From a virus: DNA of 57,314 nucleotides. Positions 1-7,263 of this stretch are shown one piece after another. Position numbers and translations under genes: made by a program. The DNA is taken from positions 1 to 57,314 of IMG/VR virus record IMGVR_UViG_3300048905_000220, one strand, 5' to 3'. Position 1 is the first letter of the stretch; each line of letters starts with the position of its first letter. Below the pieces are notes generated by a model. That model made no database searches. It had not been told where the DNA came from and saw only the letters and a program-made list of their open reading frames with translations.

Positions 1-1251
1 ATGCCGAAGCGTGGAACGAATCTGCTCAGCGATATGCAGGTCCGCCGATGGGTCGCAGCGGGCGAGCCGGTGGCCAAGTCGGATGGGGGTGGGCTGACTT
101 TCACGCTTTCAAAGGCCGGAACGGCATCGTGGGTCTTGCGCTATATGCGTGAAGGCCGTGCTCGTGAGCTAACACTGGGAAACTACCCCGACATCAGCCT
201 CTCCGCTGCGCGCAAGATGGCGAGTGAGCATAGGGTCTCCGTCGACAAAGGCCAGGATCCAGCTGCGCAAAAGCGTGCCGAGCGCCTGAAGGCGCGTGCC
301 TCATGGACTGTCCGCAAACTAGCCGACGACTTGAGGGCGAAGGTGTTAGATGCGGGGAGCTTGGCGTCCGGGACAGTAAAGGCCAAGAAATGGGACTTGG
401 ATAAGGTGATCTTGCCGCGGCTCGGCCCGCAGGAAGTGCATGTCATCACAGCTGAAGAGCTTGTGGATATGCTCGAGCGGTCGGGTCGTAGCTGGGTGAT
501 GCAGAAGCGCATACTCAGCACGGCGGTCCAATTGTTCGATCACGCCATCGGACGGCAGTTGATCAAGGTGAATCCAGCTTCGGGAATCAAGCTGAAGGCG
601 CTCATGGGCCCGCGTCCAGCCATCCGGAAGCGCGTCATGCTGCAGGAAGAGGAGCTGCGCAGCCTGCTATCGACGGCCGCTGATGAGATCGGCGTGGAGA
701 ATGCACTGGCCCTAAAGGTTATGCTGGCCACTTGCGTCCGCAGCGTCGAGTTGGTGAAGGCGCGGTGGGAGCACATTGATTTCGAGCGCGGTACCTGGTT
801 CGTGCCGGATGAATCAGTGAAAACGCGAGTAGGGTTCTTGGTGCCGATTACGGCGACCGTCGAGAAGTGGTTCAGAGAGTTAGAGCTTCTGGCCGATGGG
901 TCACCGTGGGTGCTGCCGGCGCGAGACGATCGGAGGGCAGGCAAACATATTGGGCGCTCGACGCTATCGGCCGCCCTCTACCGCGCATTCGAGCGTGGCG
1001 ACCTCGGTACCCGCAAGTTCACGCCACACGACACTCGCAGCACGGCTAAGGGGCATATGCGGAATCTAGGGGTATCTAGGGAGATTTCCGAAATCGCCCT
1101 AAATCATACTTTGAAGGGCATGGAGGGCGTCTACGATGTCCGGGAGGAGATCCCGGAGCGGCGCCAGGCTCTGGAGTTGTGGGCCGCCTTCCTGGTCGCG
1201 TGCGAGCAAGGCCAGCCGTGGAATGTAATACCACTAAGAGAATCAGCTTAG
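1..1251 (+). CDS. int: Tyrosine integrase, P4-like family
   Basis: A 416-residue site-specific recombinase that would integrate and excise the prophage. Residues 1-95 form the arm-binding domain typical of P4-type integrases (DUF4102-like, with the motif LTLGNYPDISLSAARKMA). Residues 105-200 fit a SAM-like core-binding domain. The catalytic domain shows R247 (CVRSVEL), H343 and R346 (HDTR), H369 and the nucleophile candidate Y378. Length is normal for the family. The ATG is the first base of the window, so the promoter, ribosome site and attachment site are not visible. It faces into the prophage, next to the cargo pair. P4-type integrases often use tRNA genes as targets, but no tRNA gene can be seen here. 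Confidence 0.95.
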   Translation: MPKRGTNLLSDMQVRRWVAAGEPVAKSDGGGLTFTLSKAGTASWVLRYMREGRARELTLGNYPDISLSAARKMASEHRVSVDKGQDPAAQKRAERLKARASWTVRKLADDLRAKVLDAGSLASGTVKAKKWDLDKVILPRLGPQEVHVITAEELVDMLERSGRSWVMQKRILSTAVQLFDHAIGRQLIKVNPASGIKLKALMGPRPAIRKRVMLQEEELRSLLSTAADEIGVENALALKVMLATCVRSVELVKARWEHIDFERGTWFVPDESVKTRVGFLVPITATVEKWFRELELLADGSPWVLPARDDRRAGKHIGRSTLSAALYRAFERGDLGTRKFTPHDTRSTAKGHMRNLGVSREISEIALNHTLKGMEGVYDVREEIPERRQALELWAAFLVACEQGQPWNVIPLRESA

Positions 1252-1555
1252 AAGTCAGACACTCGCTCATGAAATTGCGCTTTTTATTCAACAGATTGCG
1301 AGCGATGGCCTGCGCTATTCATTACGGAGGAGCCCGGTTATAAGTCTCTGATTTCATTGGGGTGGGCCTAGTTGAATAGCGCAGCTTTTGACCCCTTCCC
1401 TACCCATGCAACACATGCCTTCGGACCGTCGCCGAAACCTCTGCGACAGGTGCCGAATCGGTACCGCTTGAGATGGCTACCGCGCTCAGTTGACGCCCGC
1501 CAAGTTGCTGTAAACCCAACAAGGCGACCATGACCTCTCAACGATGGAGGAGAAT
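1252..1555. other. Intergenic region between integrase and cargo pair
   Basis: About 300 bases without a convincing gene. No tRNA fragment or clear attachment core is recognisable. It should contain the promoter of the cargo genes, but I could not pick one with confidence. It ends in a very strong ribosome-binding site, GGAGGAG, at 1548-1554. Confidence 0.5.
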
Positions 1556-1975
1556 ATGGGCGCGACGATTTATGCGGGCAACGTGGACGATTTGGAAGGT
1601 CATGCGCCGTTTCGCGATGGCGAGTGCGTTGCACTGGTCCAGGCGCTAACCTCGGTCGGGCCAACAATGCGATGGTATCCGGGCCCGCGCGTGGTCGACC
1701 TGAGCTATTTGAACCCGGGGACCGTCATAGCCAACTTCGTAAATGGGAAATTCCCGAACCGGCACGGCTATCATGCAGCGCTGTTCATCGACTTCGCGCG
1801 CAGTGTGAGCGGCAAAGTGATGAGCATCAGCGTCATGGACCAATTTCGAGGGCGCCACCCGAAGAACCTCGTGATGGCGCGAGACATCTGGGCGCGAGGC
1901 GACAAAACCCACCGACAGGGCAACCCTTACTCGGACTGCGACAATGCCGACCAGTTCTATGTGGTGATGGCATGA
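1556..1975 (+). CDS. BPSL0067-like papain-fold amidase candidate (cargo)
   Basis: A 139-residue protein resembling the BPSL0067 family, small proteins with a CHAP or NlpC/P60-like layout. C24 in the motif GECVALVQ and H73 in the motif HAALF match the usual Cys and His of papain-like peptidoglycan hydrolases. I start it at 1556 and not at the ATG 12 bases upstream, because GGAGGAG sits directly before 1556. There is no signal peptide, so it would be released by lysis or by another route. The next gene overlaps it (ATGA) and encodes a secreted protein, which suggests an effector and immunity pair. It could instead be an auxiliary lysis enzyme. Family assignment is from motif memory; activity is inferred. 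Confidence 0.65.
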   Translation: MGATIYAGNVDDLEGHAPFRDGECVALVQALTSVGPTMRWYPGPRVVDLSYLNPGTVIANFVNGKFPNRHGYHAALFIDFARSVSGKVMSISVMDQFRGRHPKNLVMARDIWARGDKTHRQGNPYSDCDNADQFYVVMA

Positions 1976-2370
1976 GAGGCGCCCTTCTATTTCTCGCCCT
2001 GTCGCCAGTTGCAGCGGCCCAGGTGATCGAATGCCCGAAGTTCTACCCATGGCAGGACACACGGATTTCCGAGGTTCCGTACCAGCATAAGGGTGCCGGC
2101 TTCATCGCGAAGGCTAAGCTAAGCGGCGCCGGTATGTATGAGGGAGAGTTGAACGGCCGCGGAGAGCTGCAGGGCGACCGGCGCAAGGTGAAGGGGGGGT
2201 GGGAGGTGCTGCACGGCTTCAAGCCTGGCCGGCAGAAGTGGCTGGTGTGCTCGTATGGCGCCGGGGATATCACGTGGTGGGAGGAGTTGGGGCCGAAGAT
2301 CACCGCCTGCACCCTTCAGATGCGCGAAGCTGGGCGAGATCCAGCGGAGGCTAAGGCCATATGCAAGTAG
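1972..2370 (+). CDS. Secreted four-cysteine protein (STY0301-like), possible immunity partner
   Basis: A 132-residue protein with an N-terminal signal peptide (about residues 1-16, cut near AAA-Q) and cysteines at 21, 93, 113 and 131, enough for two disulfide bonds in the periplasm. It resembles the STY0301 family of small exported proteins. Its ATG overlaps the stop of the amidase candidate in an ATGA, so the two are translationally coupled. A periplasmic location is where an inhibitor of a peptidoglycan amidase would be needed. The immunity role is an inference from this arrangement and not seen in the sequence itself. Confidence 0.6.
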   Translation: MRGALLFLALSPVAAAQVIECPKFYPWQDTRISEVPYQHKGAGFIAKAKLSGAGMYEGELNGRGELQGDRRKVKGGWEVLHGFKPGRQKWLVCSYGAGDITWWEELGPKITACTLQMREAGRDPAEAKAICK

Positions 2371-2567
2371 CGCGAGATCGCGAGCACCGAGCCGACCTGA
2401 TCACAGCCAGTCGGGTCGACCTGGCGCTCATCCTGCTGCCGCTGGTCGGATGGCTGCAGACGTCGCTGACCTTAGCGGCCAGCGGCGTCCCGATCGAGGT
2501 GGCAGTGCGCATTATGGTCTTGCCGGGCGCGCGCCGGACTGCGCCGCCAGCAGCATTTCGGGTGTGA
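2361..2567 (+). CDS. Small membrane protein, third gene of the cargo operon (tentative)
   Basis: A 68-residue frame with one hydrophobic segment at about residues 21-44. Its ATG lies inside the last codons of the previous gene (10-base overlap), consistent with coupling. Its last 56 bases overlap the convergent metallophosphoesterase gene. No family recognised. It may be a real third member of the cargo operon or a chance frame. Confidence 0.4.
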   Translation: MQVARDREHRADLITASRVDLALILLPLVGWLQTSLTLAASGVPIEVAVRIMVLPGARRTAPPAAFRV

Positions 2568-3735
2568 CGGTATTTCGGCAGACCTGCCCGAAGTCGGCAT
2601 GGTAGGTGATCGCCGTGCACTGCCGCTCGCTCATCCAGCCGCCGCGCGCGGCGTAAGCATCCCGTGCCGCCAAAGTTGAGTGTTGGACCACCGTCATCCC
2701 CGAGTGCTCCTTTTCCTCGACGTGGTGACGGTGCCCCACGTGCGCATACCGCTTGATCGTGCCGCCCCAGACTTTCGGGAACTGCGATGCGAACAGCAGT
2801 GGCAGCCCGTCGTTTTTCTTCATGTGGCCGTGATGCCAGGCCAGCATCGTGGTGCCGTGCTGGTAGACATAGTACGGCAGCTCTGAATCAATTACCTCGA
2901 CCCGCGGCTCATTCTCGTACAAGGCCTTGAACATGGCGCGCAGCCAAACTGAACTCGCCAGGTCGTGATTCCCCTCCGCCATCAGGACTACCACTCGCTC
3001 GTGTTTCTGTAGGGCGAAGCCCACCACGCGGCGCAGGATCCGGACGGCCGTTTGCACCACCTTCGAGAAGCGGCCGTCCTGGTCCAAAACGTGGCCCGAG
3101 GTGGGCGTTCTGCCCTCGATCAGCCCCATGCCGTCGCTGTGCAGGAAGTCGCCGAGCTGCGCTACGATGCCTATCCGCGCCGGCGGGCTGGCCCTCACCA
3201 TGTGCTCGAAGCAGCCAACCAGGGTGCGCTCGGCGATCGCCAGGTCCCAATCCCCATTCGGATCCAGGTTCTCACGGTGCCAGCACATTGCCCCAACGTG
3301 GGCATCCGTCAAGGTGTACACGCTCGCCAGCTTGGCATCGGTCAGGCCCGGCGCCTTCACGGGCTTAGCGCGGGGTAGATCTTCGGCCATCGCTGCTGCG
3401 GCGGCTCGCATGACCTCGCGTTGCCGCTCTTGGTCCGGACTTTGCCGCTCCCATGTGCGCTCTACTTCGCCGCTTGGCCCGCGCTGCACCGTAACTTTGC
3501 CCATGTTGAAGCCGGCGGCGACTCCGCTTTCGAAGTGCCCAGGCGCATAGCCATGCTCGATCGCAGCTACAACCTTTAGGCGCTTGATCGAATCCTGCAC
3601 AGCATTCTTGTGCACCTTCAGCTCGCGCGCCGCCGCACGCATGCTGCCGAGGCGGTTCGACGCCTCGACATACTCCGCTTGACGCGGCGTGGCGAACTCG
3701 ATCAGCTTCGGGTCGATGATTGGTTGCTTGGTCAT
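2512..3735 (-). CDS. Metallophosphoesterase with N-terminal HTH
   Basis: A 407-residue protein. Residues 10-50 look like a helix-turn-helix of the kind that starts terminase small subunits (RAAARELKVHKNAVQDSI). The rest carries calcineurin-type phosphoesterase motifs in order: a DxH-like TDAH, GDFLHSDG, the metal-binding GNHD (in EGNHD) and GHRHH. Such proteins are recurrent phage genes; the substrate is unknown, with nucleic acid or cyclic nucleotides possible. It is the last gene of the leftward late operon, just after the lysis genes, and ends convergently with the cargo operon. Confidence 0.8.
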   Translation of the reverse strand: MTKQPIIDPKLIEFATPRQAEYVEASNRLGSMRAAARELKVHKNAVQDSIKRLKVVAAIEHGYAPGHFESGVAAGFNMGKVTVQRGPSGEVERTWERQSPDQERQREVMRAAAAAMAEDLPRAKPVKAPGLTDAKLASVYTLTDAHVGAMCWHRENLDPNGDWDLAIAERTLVGCFEHMVRASPPARIGIVAQLGDFLHSDGMGLIEGRTPTSGHVLDQDGRFSKVVQTAVRILRRVVGFALQKHERVVVLMAEGNHDLASSVWLRAMFKALYENEPRVEVIDSELPYYVYQHGTTMLAWHHGHMKKNDGLPLLFASQFPKVWGGTIKRYAHVGHRHHVEEKEHSGMTVVQHSTLAARDAYAARGGWMSERQCTAITYHADFGQVCRNTVTPEMLLAAQSGARPARP

Positions 3736-3742
3736 GTTGTCC

Positions 3743-4258
3743 TTATGGTTGCGGCTTCGAAGCGCCCTGCGGCCATGCGGCGCTCAGGGTTGCGGCATCA
3801 TTAGCGTGTCCTTGAGCTGCTTCTCCCATCGAGCGATATCGTCCGACACAGTCTGCAAATACGGCTTGGTAGGCTGCGGCGTACTTACGGGCGGTTTCGG
3901 CGGAGGCGCCGGCCAGGAGCTGCTGGAGGGACTGGTTTGTGTCGCGCAGCCGGTCAGAAGCAGCGCGAGCAGCGCTGGCATCAGTGCGAAGTGCCTTGGC
4001 ATTTTCGGATCCTAGGTTGATTGCGGCGTCGTACTTCTCGCGCCAGTCCTTTTCCTGCCTGTCGGCGGCGAGCTTGTCGGCAGCCTTCTGCTGGTCCCAT
4101 CGGGACTGCACTTCCTGTCGGCCGATGTCGCGCTCATGCTCGAGGAACTGGTGGATGCCAATCGCGGCGCCGACGGCAAGCGCGCCAAAGATCAAGATCT
4201 CGGCCGCGAGCTTGTATGGCGCCAGGCGCAGGAGCAGCGCCGCCATCATTTGAGCCAC
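3743..4258 (-). CDS. Rz: Rz-like i-spanin
   Basis: A 171-residue inner-membrane spanin candidate: one N-terminal transmembrane segment (about residues 17-36) followed by a long charged helical periplasmic domain rich in Lys, Glu, Ala and Gln. It sits directly after the holin-like and endolysin genes, and a second lipoprotein gene lies wholly inside it in another frame, the standard Rz/Rz1 arrangement. Together the two would fuse inner and outer membranes in the last step of lysis. Confidence 0.85.
   Translation of the reverse strand: MAQMMAALLLRLAPYKLAAEILIFGALAVGAAIGIHQFLEHERDIGRQEVQSRWDQQKAADKLAADRQEKDWREKYDAAINLGSENAKALRTDASAARAASDRLRDTNQSLQQLLAGASAETARKYAAAYQAVFADCVGRYRSMGEAAQGHANDAATLSAAWPQGASKPQP
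3784..4002 (-). CDS. Rz1: Rz1-like o-spanin lipoprotein nested in Rz
   Basis: A 72-residue lipoprotein with a signal peptide ending in the lipobox LTGC (Cys18) and a proline-rich mature part (PAPPPKPP), both hallmarks of Rz1. It is encoded entirely within the Rz gene in a different frame. It would be anchored in the outer membrane and bind the C-terminus of Rz across the periplasm. Confidence 0.87.
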   Translation of the reverse strand: MPRHFALMPALLALLLTGCATQTSPSSSSWPAPPPKPPVSTPQPTKPYLQTVSDDIARWEKQLKDTLMMPQP

Positions 4259-4359
4259 CTGTGTTCAGGCATCAGGGTCGCGACGGCATAGACGATGACG
4301 ACCCCGGCGACGAGCCCACCCAGACCGGCGTCGAAGAAGAATGCATGGGTAGCACTCAT
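4246..4359 (-). CDS. 37-residue membrane protein of the lysis cassette
   Basis: A short protein with a single hydrophobic segment (DAGLGGLVAGVVIVYAVATL). I start it at 4359, where the ATG overlaps the stop of the preceding gene (ATGA), and not at the longer upstream frame, which has no ribosome site. It overlaps the start of Rz by 13 bases. A single-segment protein here could be an antiholin or pinholin-like factor; that role is inferred from position only. Confidence 0.6.
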   Translation of the reverse strand: MSATHAFFFDAGLGGLVAGVVIVYAVATLMPEHRWLK

Positions 4360-4553
4360 TTCACCGGATCCGGGAAAACCATCTTGAGCACAGCCGATAC
4401 GATACCGCCGAGGCCCGCGGCCATACCCCAATCCATACCGGCGCCGAGCTTGGCGCCCGTCAGGCCGATGAGGAAGCCGATGCCCTGCCAGGTGGACTGC
4501 TCGCTGAGCCGCGCCGCGGCGAATTCGAGTGCGATTTGGATGCGTCGTTTCAT
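4356..4553 (-). CDS. Holin-like small membrane protein
   Basis: A 65-residue protein with two weakly hydrophobic glycine-rich segments (about residues 24-37 and 42-60) and a charged N-terminus. It lies between the endolysin and the 37-residue membrane protein, overlapping the endolysin stop by four bases. Size, topology and position fit a holin, which would release the endolysin by permeabilising the inner membrane. No specific holin class is recognised. Confidence 0.65.
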   Translation of the reverse strand: MKRRIQIALEFAAARLSEQSTWQGIGFLIGLTGAKLGAGMDWGMAAGLGGIVSAVLKMVFPDPVK

Positions 4554-5008
4554 GCGAGTTTTCCTCCTGCCTTCAAGTAGGCCTCGCGCAGATCGGCGAG
4601 ACGGTTTTCGTGTTGCCCATAACCGGCGCCCGGGAGTGAGGCCCAGCGGCTGCGGCAGAGCTGAACGGCCTCATCGAAGCGTCCGGCGTCGATGGCATCG
4701 AGCGCGTGGCACTCGCGGATCAACTGGATGCACCACTTGTCTTGGGATGCCGGCCCGAAGTCCGGCAGGGCCAGCTGGACGCGGTAGTGGTCCCAGTAGC
4801 GCCCCATGAACTGGTACCGGCCGGCGGCGTCGCTGTTCGTCGCTGCATCGTGGCGCCGCGGGTGCGAGACGTAATTCGAGAACAGGATCGGATGAGCCGG
4901 CGTCGAGCCGACGCACACGTTATAACCGTTGTCCGAGCGCGTGAGCAGCGCGGGGCCGATCTCACTTACGGCAATCATGTCGAGGAAGGCCTTGAGGTTT
5001 GGCGACAT
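4550..5008 (-). CDS. Endolysin, lambda R-like (GH104-type lysozyme/transglycosylase)
   Basis: A 152-residue muralytic enzyme. The N-terminus FLDMIAVSEIG supplies the expected catalytic Glu (E16), followed by GYNVCVGST and GRYQFMGRYWDHY, all typical of lambda-type endolysins. There is no signal peptide, so it needs a holin. The ATG at 5008 has GAAGGG six bases upstream; an ATG at 5014 overlapping the previous stop is the alternative. It lies between the XhlA-like and holin-like genes. Confidence 0.9.
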   Translation of the reverse strand: MSPNLKAFLDMIAVSEIGPALLTRSDNGYNVCVGSTPAHPILFSNYVSHPRRHDAATNSDAAGRYQFMGRYWDHYRVQLALPDFGPASQDKWCIQLIRECHALDAIDAGRFDEAVQLCRSRWASLPGAGYGQHENRLADLREAYLKAGGKLA

Positions 5009-5010
5009 AG

Positions 5011-5271
5011 TCATCCCTTCGGGAGGTGCTGAACGACCCAGGCAAGCGCCGCGGTCACTGACGACGCGGCACCACCGACAATCATTAGGGTCCGCCACCC
5101 GCCCCGGGCCTCGGAAAGAGCAAGCAGCACTTGGTCGACCTTGGCGGCCAGTTGCTGGTTGCTCTCCTGAAGGCTCACCATGCCTTGGGTGAGGTTGCTA
5201 ACCTGGATTTTCAGTTCGGCGATGTTGATGCGCGCCGTTGCCAGCGCCTCTGCTTGGGATTGATCGCTCAC
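5011..5271 (-). CDS. XhlA-like coiled-coil membrane protein
   Basis: An 86-residue protein: a coiled-coil N-terminal half (ATARINIAELKIQVSNLTQ) and a C-terminal membrane segment (about residues 60-80), the layout of haemolysin XhlA and related phage lysis proteins. The start codon is GTG at 5271, overlapping the stop of the upstream gene (GTGA). It probably assists the holin, giving this cassette three small membrane proteins in total. Confidence 0.75.
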   Translation of the reverse strand: MSDQSQAEALATARINIAELKIQVSNLTQGMVSLQESNQQLAAKVDQVLLALSEARGGWRTLMIVGGAASSVTAALAWVVQHLPKG

Positions 5272-5822
5272 TGCGGTCCTTTTGGTATGGACGTAAAAAA
5301 GCCCACTGGTGTGGGCTGGTCTGGAGGTATTTGCGGCGGCCTTCGCCTGTCTACGATAGGCCCCTTGGGGTAATCGGCCATGTGAAGGTCGATCGGGCGA
5401 ACGCGCTTCATCACGTCAGGGTCGAATAGGCGCACGCCGCCGGCTAGGACGATGGCGAACACGAGGTCCGAGCACCACCACTTGGAATCATCGGCCCAGT
5501 CTTCGCTATAGGTCATCGGGATGCCGATGGCGCCGAGCCAGTCATACTTCTTGCCGGCCTGCGCTTCGGCAAAGGCGATCGCGCCAACGATATCTGGCAC
5601 CCACACGTGCATGTCGCGGTAGACGGCAACCCCCTCCATCAGCTCGATCTCGGTACCGACGCGACAGCCATGCGTTATCGACGCCTCGTATGCCATGTCG
5701 CCGCCCAGGATTACCATGGCGTGGCTGAACTGGCGCGATCCAGCGGCAATCCCGATCGCGAGACTGAGCGGGTTGTACGGCCAACGACTGGTGAGCCGGA
5801 CGGTAACGTAGCCGGCTCGCAT
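5268..5822 (-). CDS. Permuted NlpC/P60 (YiiX/YebB-like) cysteine hydrolase
   Basis: A 184-residue protein with the permuted papain-like layout: a His in SHAMVIL near residue 34, the mid-protein motif GKKYDWLGAIG, and a Cys in WWCSDLV near residue 117. Enzymes of this type cleave peptide or amide bonds in cell wall or lipid substrates. It starts at 5822, one base into the stop of the upstream gene. It lies between tail-tip and lysis genes, so it may act during DNA entry or in lysis. A terminator hairpin lies inside its last codons. Confidence 0.75.
   Translation of the reverse strand: MRAGYVTVRLTSRWPYNPLSLAIGIAAGSRQFSHAMVILGGDMAYEASITHGCRVGTEIELMEGVAVYRDMHVWVPDIVGAIAFAEAQAGKKYDWLGAIGIPMTYSEDWADDSKWWCSDLVFAIVLAGGVRLFDPDVMKRVRPIDLHMADYPKGPIVDRRRPPQIPPDQPTPVGFFTSIPKGPQ
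5295..5316 (-). terminator. Intrinsic terminator inside the 3' end of the hydrolase gene
   Basis: On the minus strand GCCCAC-ACCA-GTGGGC is followed by six T. The perfect six-base stem lies within the last codons of the NlpC/P60-like gene and just ahead of the lysis cassette. It should lower lysis gene expression unless RNA polymerase is antiterminated. Confidence 0.7.
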
Positions 5823-6265
5823 CACAGCCCCGCCGCAGTAATGAACAGCTGGTCGAGGGCGTTTTCGTCCAAGCCGAGCGCCTGGCCCAGCAGGACCACC
5901 AGCGGCCGGCCGCGCTCGACACTGCTCGAGTAGTCCCACTCGATTCGCGCCGTTTCCCGCTCGGGGCTGTCGAGTGAGTCGATTGCGGCATCGACGCTGG
6001 AGAGCTTGCCGTTGGCCAGCAGCGCGAGCCGCGCCTGGCGCATCGTGACCTGCTGCGGAACCTGCAGCACGGGATCGACGGGCGCCACGGGCGGGGCCAG
6101 CTCGATCCCATCGCGCGCCTCGTTGGCGCGGTAGTTGACCCAGTCGGCAGCGAGGTCTTCGTCGATGATGATCATGCAGTCGAGGTGCTCTTGGCGCGGC
6201 ACCTGCAGTAGACATTCGACGAGCTTACCAGTGGGGTCAAAGGTGACGTAGCGGACGTTTTCCAT
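5822..6265 (-). CDS. Tail fibre assembly-like protein
   Basis: A 147-residue protein. The C-terminal two thirds (TMRQARLALLANGKL near residue 74, ERETARIEWDYSS near residue 102, and a final LGLDENALDQLF) has the pattern found at the ends of many phage tail-associated proteins, a helical module after a small beta-rich N-terminus. It overlaps the tail fibre gene by one base (TAATG). It may chaperone or attach to the fibre; function is inferred from position. Confidence 0.5.
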   Translation of the reverse strand: MENVRYVTFDPTGKLVECLLQVPRQEHLDCMIIIDEDLAADWVNYRANEARDGIELAPPVAPVDPVLQVPQQVTMRQARLALLANGKLSSVDAAIDSLDSPERETARIEWDYSSSVERGRPLVVLLGQALGLDENALDQLFITAAGL

Positions 6266-7263
6266 TATGCGATCTTCTTAAAGTGAGCCTCGGTGTAAAT
6301 TTCGTTGACACCTGCTATGCCACTCGGCACGCCCCCGTTCTGGGTAACCGACTGATTTTGTTGAATCGCGAGAGTCTTTTGCGCTGAGATTGTGAACTGT
6401 CCCCGGATAAATGACCGGGCCGAGTTCGCGCTGCCAACGCTGCTTGAGCATTCTGGGGTGCCGTAGTCAATCGCGATGCCATCTGTGACGTTATAAAGCC
6501 GCGCTTTGAACACATTGCATATGTAGCCGGGTGAGCTGATGTCGTATTCGTATGTGCCGGCCGGCAGCGTGACTTGGTTCGACGCGAGCGACGCGCCGGA
6601 GATACTATTGGTCCGAACCGTCGTCAGCGTCCTTGTGATCCAGGCGTTACCCACGATATTCTCGGGCTGCGTGTTGCTTGCTAGCTCGCATCGAACATAT
6701 AGATTCGGGAAGGATGCGGCAACGCCCGTGTCGCCCTTATCGCCAGTGCGCGAATAGGAAAATACGACCGGGTCGCCTTGGGCAAAAGGGCTCGCCGAGC
6801 TGTAGCCAATGCATACGACAGTAAGCTGGCGATACCCGGTCGGCGTTGTCATCGCGGTCAGCGCGAACACCAGGAACTTCGATGCATCCGCCTGCTTCTC
6901 GATTCGGATCTGGCCGAGCACGGCGCTAGTCGAGCCCGTGAACGTGCCGATCAAGCTCGTGTAGTCGACTGAATCGCCACCGACTACGTCGATTGCTATG
7001 GCCGTCGCCGCATTCTGCGTCGCGCTGTTCAGGCGCATCCACCCCGTGACCGGGTCGGCCATTGTCGTGTTGAGGTCGACCCGATATGGGATCTTGTTGG
7101 CGCTGCCGCCAGCGATGATTCCGATACTGGCCTCCAGCGCGTTCAGCTGCTGGAAAGCGACCGGCATCTTTTGCATGACGTTTGCAGTGCTGTTGTCGAA
7201 GGTCTCTTGGTCCTGAGTGCGATTCGGCCACTCATTTGGATCGAGTAATACTGCGATTGGCAT
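6265..7263 (-). CDS. Tail fibre / receptor-binding protein
   Basis: A 332-residue structural protein. The N-terminal part has a helical stretch (DNSTANVMQKMPVAFQQL) typical of tail-attachment regions. In the middle the short collagen-like motif GDKGDTG marks a trimer-forming hinge. The C-terminus (about residues 190-332) is beta-rich with many Thr, Ser and Asn, like C1q/TNF-type receptor-binding heads. It is the most likely host-range determinant in this window. Confidence 0.7.
   Translation of the reverse strand: MPIAVLLDPNEWPNRTQDQETFDNSTANVMQKMPVAFQQLNALEASIGIIAGGSANKIPYRVDLNTTMADPVTGWMRLNSATQNAATAIAIDVVGGDSVDYTSLIGTFTGSTSAVLGQIRIEKQADASKFLVFALTAMTTPTGYRQLTVVCIGYSSASPFAQGDPVVFSYSRTGDKGDTGVAASFPNLYVRCELASNTQPENIVGNAWITRTLTTVRTNSISGASLASNQVTLPAGTYEYDISSPGYICNVFKARLYNVTDGIAIDYGTPECSSSVGSANSARSFIRGQFTISAQKTLAIQQNQSVTQNGGVPSGIAGVNEIYTEAHFKKIA

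Noticed and set aside
1252-1555. Attachment site or tRNA remnant next to the integrase
   Set aside because: No tRNA-like 3' end or direct repeat partner could be found within the window.
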